NCBI RefSeq assembly: GCF_000801955.1
Contig: NZ_JSZO01000002.1
Location: 248,001-312,000 of the forward strand
Source of the DNA: Ralstonia sp. A12
GTDB taxonomy: Bacteria > Pseudomonadota > Gammaproteobacteria > Burkholderiales > Burkholderiaceae
Direction: 5' to 3'
DNA: 64,000 bases
Position 1 is the stretch's first letter, and every line of letters begins with the position of its first letter. The notes under the pieces were generated by a model. It was not told the DNA's origin. It saw only the letters and a list, made by a program, of their open reading frames with translations, and made no database searches. A program made the translations under genes and the position numbers. Below, piece after piece: positions 16,298 to 24,470 of the stretch.

Positions 16298-16702
16298 ATG
16301 ACGACAACACTGGAAGAGAAGAACACCGCGTTCGTTCTCAATGCGCTGGACACGCTGTTCAACCAGAAGGACTACGCGAAGGCAGCGCTGTTCTGGTCTG
16401 AGGCCTACGTCCAGCACAGCCGGCATGTGCCTGCCGGACGCGATGGACTGTTCAGCCTGGTCCGCTCGATGGGCGACATCCGCTTTGAATACGACATGGT
16501 CATCGCCAAAGACGACTTTGTCTGGGTGCACAGTCGATACACGAGTTCAGCAACGCCCGCCGCCATGATCGCCATGGACATCCTGCGGATCGAAGACGGA
16601 AAACTCGTCGAGCATTGGGACGTGCTGCAGGACGAGGCAACGCGCAGCGAATCTGCCGGCGGCCATCCGATGTTTGGCAGCACGTTTGCGGAGGAACGTT
16701 AG
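16298..16702 (+). CDS. SnoaL-like (NTF2-fold) protein
   Basis: 134 aa from the ATG at 16298, chosen over an upstream GTG because GGAG lies 8 bases before it. Pattern KNTAFVLNALDTLFNQKDYAKAA...WSEAYVQHSRHVPAGRDGL...DIRFEYDMVIAKDDFVWVHSRY...DILRIEDGKLVEHWDVLQ is the SnoaL/ketosteroid-isomerase-like family with conserved His and Asp lining the cone. Found beside the SDR; probably co-transcribed and ends at a bidirectional hairpin. Enzymatic role unknown. Confidence 0.85.
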   Translation: MTTTLEEKNTAFVLNALDTLFNQKDYAKAALFWSEAYVQHSRHVPAGRDGLFSLVRSMGDIRFEYDMVIAKDDFVWVHSRYTSSATPAAMIAMDILRIEDGKLVEHWDVLQDEATRSESAGGHPMFGSTFAEER

Positions 16703-16761
16703 TCGAGGGGAGCGGGCGCACGAGCCTCCGCCGTCAGTTGGGGCAGCCCGAGTCCAAAGAA

Positions 16762-16791
16762 AAAGCGCTCGCTGTTTCTGGCGAGCGCTTT
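16762..16791. terminator. Bidirectional intrinsic terminator
   Basis: AAAGCGCTCGC and GCGAGCGCTTT form a perfect 11-bp stem with an 8-base loop, A-rich on the left and T-rich on the right. It lies between the convergent ends of the SnoaL-like gene and the DUF4349 lipoprotein gene. Confidence 0.85.
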
Positions 16792-16811
16792 GTGCATGAC
16801 TCGGTGACCCG

Positions 16812-17648
16812 TTAGTCGGCTGTCTTTCGCTGCCGCCACTTGCGCCGCACGCGTGCAATCAGCACGCCCACGATCGACAGCACGATCACCCATGGCAGCA
16901 GGTAGGCCACTGCCGAGATCACGCTCGCGCTGGCATGCACCAGTGACGGCATGAACTCATGCAAGGCGTTGCCGATGGGCGCCCACAAGCTGCGCGCAGC
17001 GGTCTGGCGGGTGCTCAGGTCGATCGACAGCACCTCGCGGTTCACGCGGTCCATCAGGTGCGCGCTCTGGCCCGTGGCCGCTTCCAACTCAGATTGCGTT
17101 TCCGACAGCTTTTCTGCGATCAGGATCAGGTCTTCCACCTTGGTCGCCTTGCGCTGCAGGTCGAGCAGGCTGGCGCGGTAGTTCTTGAGCATGTCCAGGC
17201 GCTTGCCGACTTCGGCAATCGGCTGGCCCAGGTCATCCACGTGGGTGCCCTGGCTGACTACGCCACCGCTGTCGGCCAGACGCTTGCGCATGGCGCGCAC
17301 GCCCTCGGAGCTGGCGCGCAGGTTCAGGTGGGCCGTGCCGCCGCGCTGGTCGCGTTCGAGTTGGATGCTCGCGTCCATGACCGTGCAGTGCCAGGTGGCC
17401 TCGTTCACGCAAGCGTCTTGCAGCTCGCGGTACAGGCGCTCCATCTGCGGGGCATCGACTTCCAATGAGACGCGATGCTCGTAGGCGAGAAAGCGGCGCT
17501 CGGCGCCCTCGGCCTGCTTGGCGCTGGCTTCTGGCGCGGGCGCCATGGCAGCCTGGCCGATGGCACCTGCCGCGTTGGGTGCTTCTTCTTTTTTGCCGCA
17601 CGCGCCAAGGGCAAGCACCGACACAACAACAAAGAGAAGCCGTTTCAT
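16812..17648 (-). CDS. DUF4349-containing lipoprotein
   Basis: 278 aa from ATG at 17648. Lipoprotein signal peptide with lipobox LALGAC (Cys at residue 17), then a low-complexity Ala/Glu-rich linker. The DUF4349 region runs from about residue 50 (RRFLAYEHRVSLEVDAPQ) and has a coiled coil around 150-190 (VEDLILIAEKLSETQSELEAA). A C-terminal hydrophobic helix (VISAVAYLLPWVIVLSIVGVLI) is followed by a basic tail, so the protein is attached to membrane at both ends. Function of DUF4349 proteins is not established. Confidence 0.88.
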   Translation of the reverse strand: MKRLLFVVVSVLALGACGKKEEAPNAAGAIGQAAMAPAPEASAKQAEGAERRFLAYEHRVSLEVDAPQMERLYRELQDACVNEATWHCTVMDASIQLERDQRGGTAHLNLRASSEGVRAMRKRLADSGGVVSQGTHVDDLGQPIAEVGKRLDMLKNYRASLLDLQRKATKVEDLILIAEKLSETQSELEAATGQSAHLMDRVNREVLSIDLSTRQTAARSLWAPIGNALHEFMPSLVHASASVISAVAYLLPWVIVLSIVGVLIARVRRKWRQRKTAD

Positions 17649-17793
17649 AGATGAGGACCGCATGCGTTGATCTTGATGGAGGTGTCTTGAACGTTGGAGA
17701 TGCGCTGTGGAGCGCAGTCTAGCGTAGGGAGGCGGTTCCTATGTTCACGTTCCCTAACGTTGCGGGTGGGTTGCCGGTCGTTTCCTTAGCTTC

Positions 17794-17833
17794 GGGTTAG
17801 TCCCAGGGCAAGATCGCCAATCCACGACAGTCT
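17794..17833 (+). promoter_or_regulatory. Shared 40-bp upstream element, copy A
   Basis: GGGTTAGTCC-N12-GCCAATC-N2-CGACAGTCT. The same three blocks with identical spacing occur at 20645-20684 in front of the MFS permease. Here it lies 94 bp before the SnoaL/SDR/cupin unit. Conserved blocks with fixed spacing point to a common promoter or activator site. Confidence 0.75.
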
Positions 17834-17927
17834 GCGCGCGGGCGGCTTTTGATAATGCGCTGGTCCGCGGCCGCTTCCGATGGCGGCCACGGGCGCCCCG
17901 ACGATGCCGACAGGACTGGAGACGACG

Positions 17928-18434
17928 ATGGACACCGTATCGATCAGCGCAGCGCTTCGCGCGCACCGCGAACGCCTCGTGCTGGATCACTTTGCCGACG
18001 AGATCAAGCAGGACTTTGACGCCGTGCTGGCAACGTTCCCGCATCCGCACTACGAGATCATTCCCAACGGCGACATCTACGACGGCAACGACGGCGTACG
18101 CGCGTACTACACACAGAGCCGAAAGGCCTTTCCTGACCAGCGCAGCGAGATCATCCAGCTGCGCCACACGGAAGACGCCGTCATCGTTGAATTCTGGCTG
18201 CTGGGTACGCACCGTGGCGTACTCCGTGGGTTGCCGCCCACCGGCAACAGCTTCCGCTGCCGCATGATCGCGCTGTTCCTCTTTGACGGCGAGACCCTGA
18301 TCTGCGAGCGGATCTACTTCGACAGCCTGACGATGATGCGCCAGTTGCTTGGCGGGTTGCCTGAGCCGGCCAAGCTCCAGGTGCTGTCCGGCATGCTCGG
18401 CCAGGCCGATGCACAGCCTGCGCCCACGGCTTGA
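17928..18434 (+). CDS. SnoaL-like / ester-cyclase-like protein
   Basis: 168 aa from ATG at 17928 (GGAG seven bases upstream; two further upstream starts lack a site). Pattern VLATFPHPHYEIIPNGDIYDGNDGVRAYYTQSRKAF, then 'WLLGTHRGVLRGLPPTGNSFRC', and FLFDGETLICERIYFDSLTMMRQL is typical of SnoaL-like polyketide-cyclase relatives. First gene of a unit with a short-chain dehydrogenase and a cupin; the shared 40-bp element lies upstream. Probably acts on a small aromatic or ketonic substrate, unproven. Confidence 0.85.
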   Translation: MDTVSISAALRAHRERLVLDHFADEIKQDFDAVLATFPHPHYEIIPNGDIYDGNDGVRAYYTQSRKAFPDQRSEIIQLRHTEDAVIVEFWLLGTHRGVLRGLPPTGNSFRCRMIALFLFDGETLICERIYFDSLTMMRQLLGGLPEPAKLQVLSGMLGQADAQPAPTA

Positions 18435-18447
18435 TCCGCACGGGCAG

Positions 18448-19293
18448 ATGGCCATGGAATCCAACGCATACATACGAGCGCCCAGCGCGGCTTCGCTTGG
18501 CGAGGCGCCCGGCAGAGGCCGGCTGGCAGGGCGGCGCGTTCTGGTGGTGGGCGGCGGACAGCGCGTCTTTGATGCGGCCACCGACCCGATCGGCAACGGC
18601 AGGGCGGTCTCCATCCTCGCCGCCCGCGAAGGCGCACACGTCGCGGTGGCTGACTACGACCTTGCCAGCGCACGCAAGACAGTTCACCGGATTACGCAGG
18701 AGGGCGGTCGCGCGGTTGCGATTCAGGCCGACATCACCCGCGAAGACGACGTACGCCGCATGATCGATGCGGCGGCGACGGGTCTGGGTGGCCCGGGCGG
18801 CCTCGATGGCATGGTGCTCAACGTCGGCATCACGTGCACGACAGGGCTGCACGGCTTCACGCTCGACGAATGGGACCGCGTGCTCAACACCAACCTGCGC
18901 GGCCCGATGCTGTGCTGCCGCCACGGTCTTGAGCGCATGGAGGACGGTGCCTCGATCCTCTTCGTGTCGTCCGTTGCCGCCCGGCGTGCGGGTTCGCAGC
19001 TGGTTCCGTACGACGCATCCAAGGCTGGGCTGGAGGGGCTTGCCCGGCACGTGGCGATGGAGGGCACGCGACGCGGTATCCGCGTGAACACGGTCATGCC
19101 TGGGCTGATCGATACCCCGCTGGGGCGCCTGACCACCGCGGGCCGTCCGGAGCGCGGCACCGTTGCGGGCCCGTTCGGCCGGCATGCCACCGCGTGGGAA
19201 GTCGCTTACGCGCTCCTCTTCTTTCTATCCGACGAGAGCGTCTACATCACCGCCCAGACGCTGGCGGTGGATGCCGGTATCACCGGCCTATAA
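18448..19293 (+). CDS. Short-chain dehydrogenase/reductase with altered glycine motif
   Basis: 281 aa from ATG at 18448, 13 bp after the SnoaL-like stop. The SDR core is clear: LNVG for NNAG, Ser in VSSVAA, Tyr-x3-Lys in YDASK, and a typical C-terminus ending in QTLAVDAGITGL. The nucleotide-binding loop is unusual: instead of a compact TGxxxGIG it reads VVGGGQRVFDAATDPIGNGRA, an insertion of several residues in the glycine-rich turn. This variant is characteristic of some SDR subfamilies and not a sign of damage, as the frame is intact. Likely a dehydrogenase step in the same pathway as the neighbouring cupin. Confidence 0.88.
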   Translation: MAMESNAYIRAPSAASLGEAPGRGRLAGRRVLVVGGGQRVFDAATDPIGNGRAVSILAAREGAHVAVADYDLASARKTVHRITQEGGRAVAIQADITREDDVRRMIDAAATGLGGPGGLDGMVLNVGITCTTGLHGFTLDEWDRVLNTNLRGPMLCCRHGLERMEDGASILFVSSVAARRAGSQLVPYDASKAGLEGLARHVAMEGTRRGIRVNTVMPGLIDTPLGRLTTAGRPERGTVAGPFGRHATAWEVAYALLFFLSDESVYITAQTLAVDAGITGL

Positions 19294-19310
19294 ACCCATG
19301 GGAGATTGCA

Positions 19311-19817
19311 ATGGCTCACCCTGAAGTCACGACACACCAGGACCGTCTGCTCACGGTCAACGTTAACGAAGTGGGCGGCCTGCCGACCGAAATGCCCGGC
19401 GTGACGATCACGCCGTTGTTTCTCGATCGCGAGAACGGCGTGTGGGTGCTGTACGGCAAGTTTGAACCCGGCACTGTCCTGCCGACGCACTTCCACACCG
19501 GCACCGTTCACTTCTACACAACCAAAGGGCAATGGAACTACGTCGAGTATCCGCACGACCCGCAGACCGCGGGCAGCTATCTCTTCGAGCCGGGCGGCTC
19601 CATGCATACCTTCTCGGTGCCCGCCGATGCCAAGGAGGCGGCGGAGGGTGTGATGGTGGTGTACGGCGCCAACATCAATTTCGTGAACGGCGAGTACCAC
19701 AGCATCATGGATGCCGGCGCCATTGAAGCGGCCGTGCTCGGCGCGGTGAAGATGGGTGTCATCCCCATGCCCAAGTACATCCGGCCCAAGGGCGGGGCCG
19801 AGTTCTCGACGTTGTAA
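19311..19817 (+). CDS. Cupin of the 2,4'-dihydroxyacetophenone dioxygenase type
   Basis: 168 aa with a GGAG site before the ATG. Single cupin barrel: metal ligands in THFHTGTVHFYTTKG (His-x-His, later residues) and a second motif around PGGSMHTF. Length and the N-terminal layout fit the 2,4'-dihydroxyacetophenone dioxygenase/ChrR-like cupin group, which cleaves aryl-ketone C-C bonds using iron and oxygen. Context with two other small-molecule enzymes and a nearby ACS-family permease suggests a catabolic module for an aromatic or alpha-hydroxyketone compound. Exact substrate not deducible. Confidence 0.75.
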   Translation: MAHPEVTTHQDRLLTVNVNEVGGLPTEMPGVTITPLFLDRENGVWVLYGKFEPGTVLPTHFHTGTVHFYTTKGQWNYVEYPHDPQTAGSYLFEPGGSMHTFSVPADAKEAAEGVMVVYGANINFVNGEYHSIMDAGAIEAAVLGAVKMGVIPMPKYIRPKGGAEFSTL

Positions 19818-19835
19818 GCCGCAGCGTCAGATGCC

Positions 19836-19865
19836 AGGCAAGGCCGTTGTCCGATGGCCTTGCCT
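19836..19865. terminator. Hairpin terminator between cupin and Crp/Fnr genes
   Basis: AGGCAAGGCC and GGCCTTGCCT pair perfectly over 10 bp with a 10-base loop, between convergent stop codons. There is no long U run, so efficiency is uncertain. Confidence 0.7.
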
Positions 19866-19883
19866 CGTATCCGATGCAGCGCT

Positions 19884-20564
19884 TCAGTTGGCGAGCTGGC
19901 GCAATGCCGCCTTGTCGAGCAGCGTCACGCATCCGTAGTCGAGGCTCAGGATGCCCTGGCCCTCCCAATGCTTGAGCTGGCGATTCACGCTCTGCCGCGA
20001 GACACCGAGCATCTGGCTCAGTTCTTCCTGCGACAGGCGCAGCGCCGCGTCCGCCTCGCTGGGTACCGCGTGGGCATGCAGTTGCTGCGCATCCAGCAGA
20101 CGGCGCGCCAGCCGCGTCGGGAATGGCAGCAGAACCGTTGCGTCGATCCACTCCAGCGCCCAGCGATAACGGTGGCCGATCAGACGGACGAACTCACGCA
20201 GGAACTTCGGCTGTTCGTCGACGAGCGCGTGGAACGTGGCGGCCGGCACGACCCGCAGTTCGCAGTCGACCACGGCGCGGGTGTCATACACGCGCGGTGC
20301 ATCCATCAGCAGCGACACCTCGCCAAACCACTGGCCTGCCTCGACGATGCCCAGCATCGCCTCGCGCCCGCTGGCCGCCGTCGTGCTGACGCGGATCCGG
20401 CCGCGCTGCAGGTAGAACAGCGCATCCGGTGCGGATCCGTAGGTAAAGAGCACGTCGCCCTTGGCCAGGCGTCGTTCTCGGGAGTGAGCGCGCAGCAAGG
20501 CGTCAAGCTCGGCGGACAGTGCCGGGGCCGCAGGTTCGGATGCGCCGGTGGGGTCTTCTTGCAT
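19884..20564 (-). CDS. Crp/Fnr-family transcriptional regulator
   Basis: 226 aa from ATG at 20564. N-terminal cyclic-nucleotide-binding-like barrel (KGDVLFTYGSAPDALFYLQRG... GQWFGEVSLLMDAPRVYDTRA), long dimer helix, and a C-terminal winged helix with the recognition segment LSQEELSQMLGVSRQSVNRQL. The cysteines for an Fnr iron-sulfur cluster are absent at the N-terminus, so it is not a classical oxygen sensor. It is divergent from the MFS permease; the conserved 40-bp element lies between them, making this protein a candidate for the factor that binds it. Confidence 0.9.
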   Translation of the reverse strand: MQEDPTGASEPAAPALSAELDALLRAHSRERRLAKGDVLFTYGSAPDALFYLQRGRIRVSTTAASGREAMLGIVEAGQWFGEVSLLMDAPRVYDTRAVVDCELRVVPAATFHALVDEQPKFLREFVRLIGHRYRWALEWIDATVLLPFPTRLARRLLDAQQLHAHAVPSEADAALRLSQEELSQMLGVSRQSVNRQLKHWEGQGILSLDYGCVTLLDKAALRQLAN

Positions 20565-20644
20565 GGGGCGTGTGCCGTGGGAGCCAGCACAAGAATGGGT
20601 TCCTGCCCGGTATTTCACAGGGATTCTCGCGATCGTTCCAGACA

Positions 20645-20684
20645 GGGTTAGTCCTCATCGGAGAGTGCCAATCGGCGACAGTCT
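20645..20684 (+). promoter_or_regulatory. Shared 40-bp upstream element, copy B
   Basis: GGGTTAGTCC-N12-GCCAATC-N2-CGACAGTCT, identical in all three blocks and both spacers to 17794-17833. It lies 76 bp before the MFS permease start, between it and the divergent Crp/Fnr gene. Confidence 0.75.
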
Positions 20685-20760
20685 TGCCACTGTGCTGACG
20701 TCACCATGTGCCGGCCCATGTCGAATCCGCCCCCCAAGGGCGTACCAGCGAGCCCCGACG

Positions 20761-22101
20761 ATGACCGCAACGCACGATGCCAGCAGTACCCGTCCCCCCA
20801 TGGTGGACGACGCCCTGTTCCGGAAAATCAGCTGGCGCCTGCTGCCGTTGCTGTGTGTCTGCTACCTCTTCAACTACCTGGACCGGACCAATGTCGGGTT
20901 TGCGCAATTGCAATTGCGCGAGCAACTTGCCTTTGGCGACACCGTGTTCGGGATCGGGGCGAGCATTTTCTTTCTCGGGTATGCGGTTTTTGAAGTCCCG
21001 AGCAACATGCTGCTCGCCCGCATCGGCGTACGCGCGACCCTGCTGCGCATCATGAGCCTGTGGGGGCTCGCATGTGCGGCCATGGTGTTCGTGACCACGC
21101 CGACACAGTTCTATGTGCTGCGTTTCCTGATCGGCGTGTTCGAAGCCGGCTTCGCACCTGGGGTGCTCTACTACCTGACGCTCTGGTTTCCGAAGCGGCG
21201 TCTCGCGCAGGCCACGGCCTTCTTCTTCATGGCCTACGGTTTGGCACCGATCGTTGCCGGACCGGCGGCGGGCGCGATCATGACCTACCTGAACGGCGTT
21301 GGGCAGTTGCACGGCTGGCAGTGGTTGTTCCTGCTGGAAGGGCTGCCCTGCGTTCTGCTGGGTATCGTCGCCTTCCGCACGTTGCCCAACCGGCCGGCCG
21401 ATGCCCCTTGGCTGAATACCACCGAGCGCGGGCGGCTGCAGGTGCTGTTGCAGGAGAGCGGTGTGCAGCAGCCCGGCAGCCACGCGGGTGGGTTGGTCGA
21501 TGCGCTGCGCGATACGCGCATCTGGGTGCTCGGCTTCGTTTCGTTTCTCGTGATCCTGGGCGTCTATGCGCTCGCGTTCTGGAGCCCCACGATGTTGAAG
21601 GGGATGGGGCTCACCGTCATGCAGGTCGGCTTGGCTTCAACACTGCCTGCCGTCTGCGGCGTGGTGGCTTCCATCGTGGTCGGACGACACTCGGACCGCA
21701 CCGGCGAGCGGTGCTGGCACTTCGGTATCGCCGCCTTGGTGGGGGCGGCGGGGCTGGTGGCCACCAGCGCGTTCCCGGCCAACGTCGGCGGGGCCCTGCT
21801 GTGTCTTGCGCTGGCGTCTGCCGGCATCTCCAGTGCGTTCACGGTGCTGTGGGCGATGCCGGGAAGCCTCCTTGCCGGCAGGAGCGCCGCAGCCGGCATC
21901 GCCATCATCAGCACGATTGGCGGCAGTGCGGGGATGGTCGCGCCGGTGGCGGTGGGCATCATCAAGGCGGCCACCGGCGGGTTCACGCTGAGCCTGCTTC
22001 TGCTCAGCGGTGCGCTGGTGATGGCGGCGGTGATTTTTGTGGCGTTCTTCCGGCGGGCACGCGCGTTTGCGGGTGAACCGAAACTCGCTGAAGCACGCTA
22101 G
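20761..22101 (+). CDS. MFS transporter, anion:cation symporter (ACS) family
   Basis: 446 aa, 12 predicted membrane helices. ATG at 20761 gives the normal family N-terminus (ALFRKISWRLLPLLCVCYLFNYLDRTNVGFA), in which the D-R-x-N-V-G-F-A motif is diagnostic of ACS/phthalate-permease-like transporters. These import organic anions such as aromatic acids, tartrate or glucarate with protons. Co-regulation with the SnoaL/SDR/cupin unit is suggested by the shared upstream element, so it may import the substrate. A terminator follows. Confidence 0.92.
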   Translation: MTATHDASSTRPPMVDDALFRKISWRLLPLLCVCYLFNYLDRTNVGFAQLQLREQLAFGDTVFGIGASIFFLGYAVFEVPSNMLLARIGVRATLLRIMSLWGLACAAMVFVTTPTQFYVLRFLIGVFEAGFAPGVLYYLTLWFPKRRLAQATAFFFMAYGLAPIVAGPAAGAIMTYLNGVGQLHGWQWLFLLEGLPCVLLGIVAFRTLPNRPADAPWLNTTERGRLQVLLQESGVQQPGSHAGGLVDALRDTRIWVLGFVSFLVILGVYALAFWSPTMLKGMGLTVMQVGLASTLPAVCGVVASIVVGRHSDRTGERCWHFGIAALVGAAGLVATSAFPANVGGALLCLALASAGISSAFTVLWAMPGSLLAGRSAAAGIAIISTIGGSAGMVAPVAVGIIKAATGGFTLSLLLLSGALVMAAVIFVAFFRRARAFAGEPKLAEAR

Positions 22102-22118
22102 ATGACGAGGCACGGATC

Positions 22119-22147
22119 AGTGGTGCGGATTGGCCACCACTTTTTTT
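22119..22147 (+). terminator. Intrinsic terminator after the ACS-family permease
   Basis: AGTGGTG and CACCACT form a 7-bp stem with a 9-base loop, immediately followed by seven T, 18 bp after the permease stop. Confidence 0.85.
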
Positions 22148-22166
22148 GGGGTGTTGCATTCTCGGA

Positions 22167-22325
22167 TCAGGGCTGGCTGCTGCCCTTACCCTCCGGATAC
22201 CCACGGCCGCCGCACGGCTCAGCGTGCGCCGACGATGCGGAGAGGACCGCAAAGGTGCCAACGGTGCCGCCAACCACGGTCAGCAGGGCAGCGGCGAGCA
22301 GGAAACTCTTCATCACGCGTTTCAT
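22167..22325 (-). CDS. Small exported peptide (52 aa), hypothetical
   Basis: ATG at 22325 preceded by GGAGAG at good spacing. The product begins MKRVMKSFLLAAALLTVV, a basic n-region with a hydrophobic core, and has a plausible signal-peptidase I site ASSAHA|EPC at about residue 35. The mature part would be only 17 residues, rich in Gly, Pro and Ser with one Cys. I do not recognise a family. The signal peptide and ribosome-binding site together make it more than a chance frame, but no homology support is available. Confidence 0.55.
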   Translation of the reverse strand: MKRVMKSFLLAAALLTVVGGTVGTFAVLSASSAHAEPCGGRGYPEGKGSSQP

Positions 22326-22416
22326 GGGGTCTCTCCGGAGTGGCGGGAGTCATCCCATGAAGTTTAGTTCGCCTGAGGGCCAGAACAAATACGGCAATGC
22401 TGCGCCGCAAATGCAG

Positions 22417-22441
22417 AACGCCCGGCAGAACCGGGCGTTTT
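22417..22441. terminator. Hairpin terminator downstream of the APC permease
   Basis: AACGCCCGG and CCGGGCGTT form a 9-bp stem with loop CAGAA; a short T run follows on the plus strand. It lies 20 bp past the stop of the minus-strand permease. GC-rich stem, modest U tract on the minus side. Confidence 0.65.
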
Positions 22442-22461
22442 GTCATGCATCAAGCCAGTGG

Positions 22462-24108
22462 TCAGGCGCCTTGCGGTACCCCGCGCGGCGCGCGCTTGCC
22501 GGAGGCGCTTTCAGCGTCCTCATGCACGGCATCCACTTCGTCCAGATAGCGCGTGTGCCAGCCGCTGGCCACACCCCAGTGGTAGAAGCACAGCGAGATG
22601 GCCGCCACGATGCCCATGTCCCAGCCGTACGGAATGTAGCCGTGGCCACCGAACTCCTTGCTGCCGCAGTACGACAGCGCGGCAATCGTGGGCAGGTAGG
22701 CGATCATCCACCACGCGCCCTTGAGCTCGGTTTTGAAGTCGGGCCAGCCAGCCTTGGCCTGGTAGTAGAAGTACACGGGCAGGGCCACGAGCATCAGCAC
22801 GATGATCTCGCCGGTGAGCGGCCACTTGGCCCAGTACAGGATCAGCGACGCGCACACGAACGCGAACGGCGCCACCAGCGACAGGCCTGCCAGGCGCAGC
22901 GGGCGATGCAGCCCCGGCGAGGTCTTGCGCAACGACATCACGCTGATCGGCCCCGTCAGGTACGAAATGACGGTCGCCACCGAAATGACGGCCGCCAGCG
23001 CACCCCAGCCACGGAAGAAGAACAGGAAGATGAACGACACGCCCAGGTTGAACCACATGGCCGGACGCGACACGCCAAACACCGGATGCACGCGGCCGAA
23101 GATGGCCGGCATGGTGTTGTTGCGCTCCATCGCGTAGATCATGCGCGTGGTGGTGGCCATGTACGTGCTGCCGGTGCCCGAGGGGCTGACGAACGCGTCG
23201 ATGTACAGCACGATGGCCAGCCAGTTCAAGTTGAGCGCAATCGCCAGTTGGGCAAACGGCGAATGGAAATCGATGCCGTGCCAGCCATTGACGAGCGATT
23301 CCGGCGGCACCGCGCCCAGGAAGGCAATCTGCAGCGCCACGTAAATCACCGCCGCCAGCAGGATCGAGCCGATCACCGCGATGGGCACGTTACGCCCAGG
23401 GTTGCGCGCTTCACCGGCCAGGTTGATCGGGCTCTGGAAACCGTTGAAGGCGAACACGATGCCGCTGGTGGCAATGGCGGTCAGCACCGCAGACCAGCCG
23501 TACGGCGCGAAGCCCTGTGCGGCTCCATTCACGCCTTCGGTCATGCCGAAGTTGCTCGGGTGGAAGCCCGCACCGATGAGCGCCACGGCCGTCGCCGCCG
23601 GAATGATGAACTTGAAGATGGTGATGGCGTTGTTGGCCTTCGCAAACACCTTCACGCCCCAGTAGTTCAGCAGGAAGTACACGACGACCAGCACCGCGGA
23701 GAGCACCAGCCCTACCGGCGTCAGCTCGCCATGCTGGAACAGCCCCTGCGCCCACGGCCACGGCCAGCTGCTCATGTATTGGATGGAGGCCTCGGCCTCG
23801 ATCGGGATGACGGTGACGATGGCGATCCAGTTGGCCCACGCGGCCACGAAGCCCACCAGCGAGCCGTGCGAATAGCGCGCGTAGCGCACCATGCCGCCGG
23901 ACTCCGGGAACATCGCGCCCAGTTCCGCATACGTCAGGGCGATGGCCAGGATAACGATTGCGCCGATGACCCAGGTGAAGATGGCGGCAGGGCCTGCCAC
24001 CTGTGCGGCATGACCCGCACCGAACAGCCAGCCCGAACCGATGATCGAGCCCAGGCCGGTCAACATCAGGGGCCAGGCGCCGAGGTTGCGTTGTACGTTT
24101 TTTTCCAA
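22462..24108 (-). CDS. APC-family amino acid permease
   Basis: About 548 aa if started at the TTG at 24108, which has GGAG six bases upstream and gives the usual family N-terminus (EKNVQRNLGAWPLMLTGLGSIIGSGWLF); a longer frame to 24246 begins with a basic segment unlike the family. Helix I GSIIGSGW is the conserved unwound substrate-binding segment, and helix VI contains IVFAFNGFQSPINLAGEA. Around 12-14 membrane helices. Imports or exchanges amino acids or amines; substrate not predictable. Charged cytoplasmic tail at the C-terminus. Isolated gene, divergent from the MATE exporter. Confidence 0.9.
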   Translation of the reverse strand: MEKNVQRNLGAWPLMLTGLGSIIGSGWLFGAGHAAQVAGPAAIFTWVIGAIVILAIALTYAELGAMFPESGGMVRYARYSHGSLVGFVAAWANWIAIVTVIPIEAEASIQYMSSWPWPWAQGLFQHGELTPVGLVLSAVLVVVYFLLNYWGVKVFAKANNAITIFKFIIPAATAVALIGAGFHPSNFGMTEGVNGAAQGFAPYGWSAVLTAIATSGIVFAFNGFQSPINLAGEARNPGRNVPIAVIGSILLAAVIYVALQIAFLGAVPPESLVNGWHGIDFHSPFAQLAIALNLNWLAIVLYIDAFVSPSGTGSTYMATTTRMIYAMERNNTMPAIFGRVHPVFGVSRPAMWFNLGVSFIFLFFFRGWGALAAVISVATVISYLTGPISVMSLRKTSPGLHRPLRLAGLSLVAPFAFVCASLILYWAKWPLTGEIIVLMLVALPVYFYYQAKAGWPDFKTELKGAWWMIAYLPTIAALSYCGSKEFGGHGYIPYGWDMGIVAAISLCFYHWGVASGWHTRYLDEVDAVHEDAESASGKRAPRGVPQGA

Positions 24109-24470
24109 GGGAGTCTCCACCCGGCGAGTCGATGGCTCGACAGGGGTATCGCGGTTTTGCTTACCAGTCCGCTTAGTTCTACCGAGGCGACGCCGTTTCA
24201 GCATCGCCCACCGTCCCGCATGGTGGGTGTCACCAGCGCGGAACATGCGTGCACGGGTTGACGCGTAGCATCAACCGCACCTGTCCGGTCGCGATGAAAG
24301 GCGGGGCGCGGTGCCTGCCTTCCGGGGGGATTCGCGTATAGTCATCGGCGACGTTGTGCAGGGTGCCGCACTTATCGCCCGATTGCCGGAGCTCGCAATG
24401 GGGCGCAATCATAGCGAAATCGTTGGCGGTTGCACCTCTTTTTCACCGTTTCTCCCAGTTTTTTTACCCC
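24109..24470. other. Intergenic region between APC permease and MATE exporter
   Basis: About 360 bp with no convincing gene. It holds two small dyads: CCCACC/GGTGGG (24207-24227) and GGTTGA/TCAACC (24256-24276). TATAGT at 24337-24342 is a possible -10 for the MATE gene, without a good -35. Otherwise nothing recognised. Confidence 0.45.

Noticed and set aside
22102-24261. A 719-codon plus-strand open frame across the APC permease gene
   Set aside because: His/Arg/Asp-rich low-complexity translation; the minus strand encodes an obvious 12-helix amino-acid permease.
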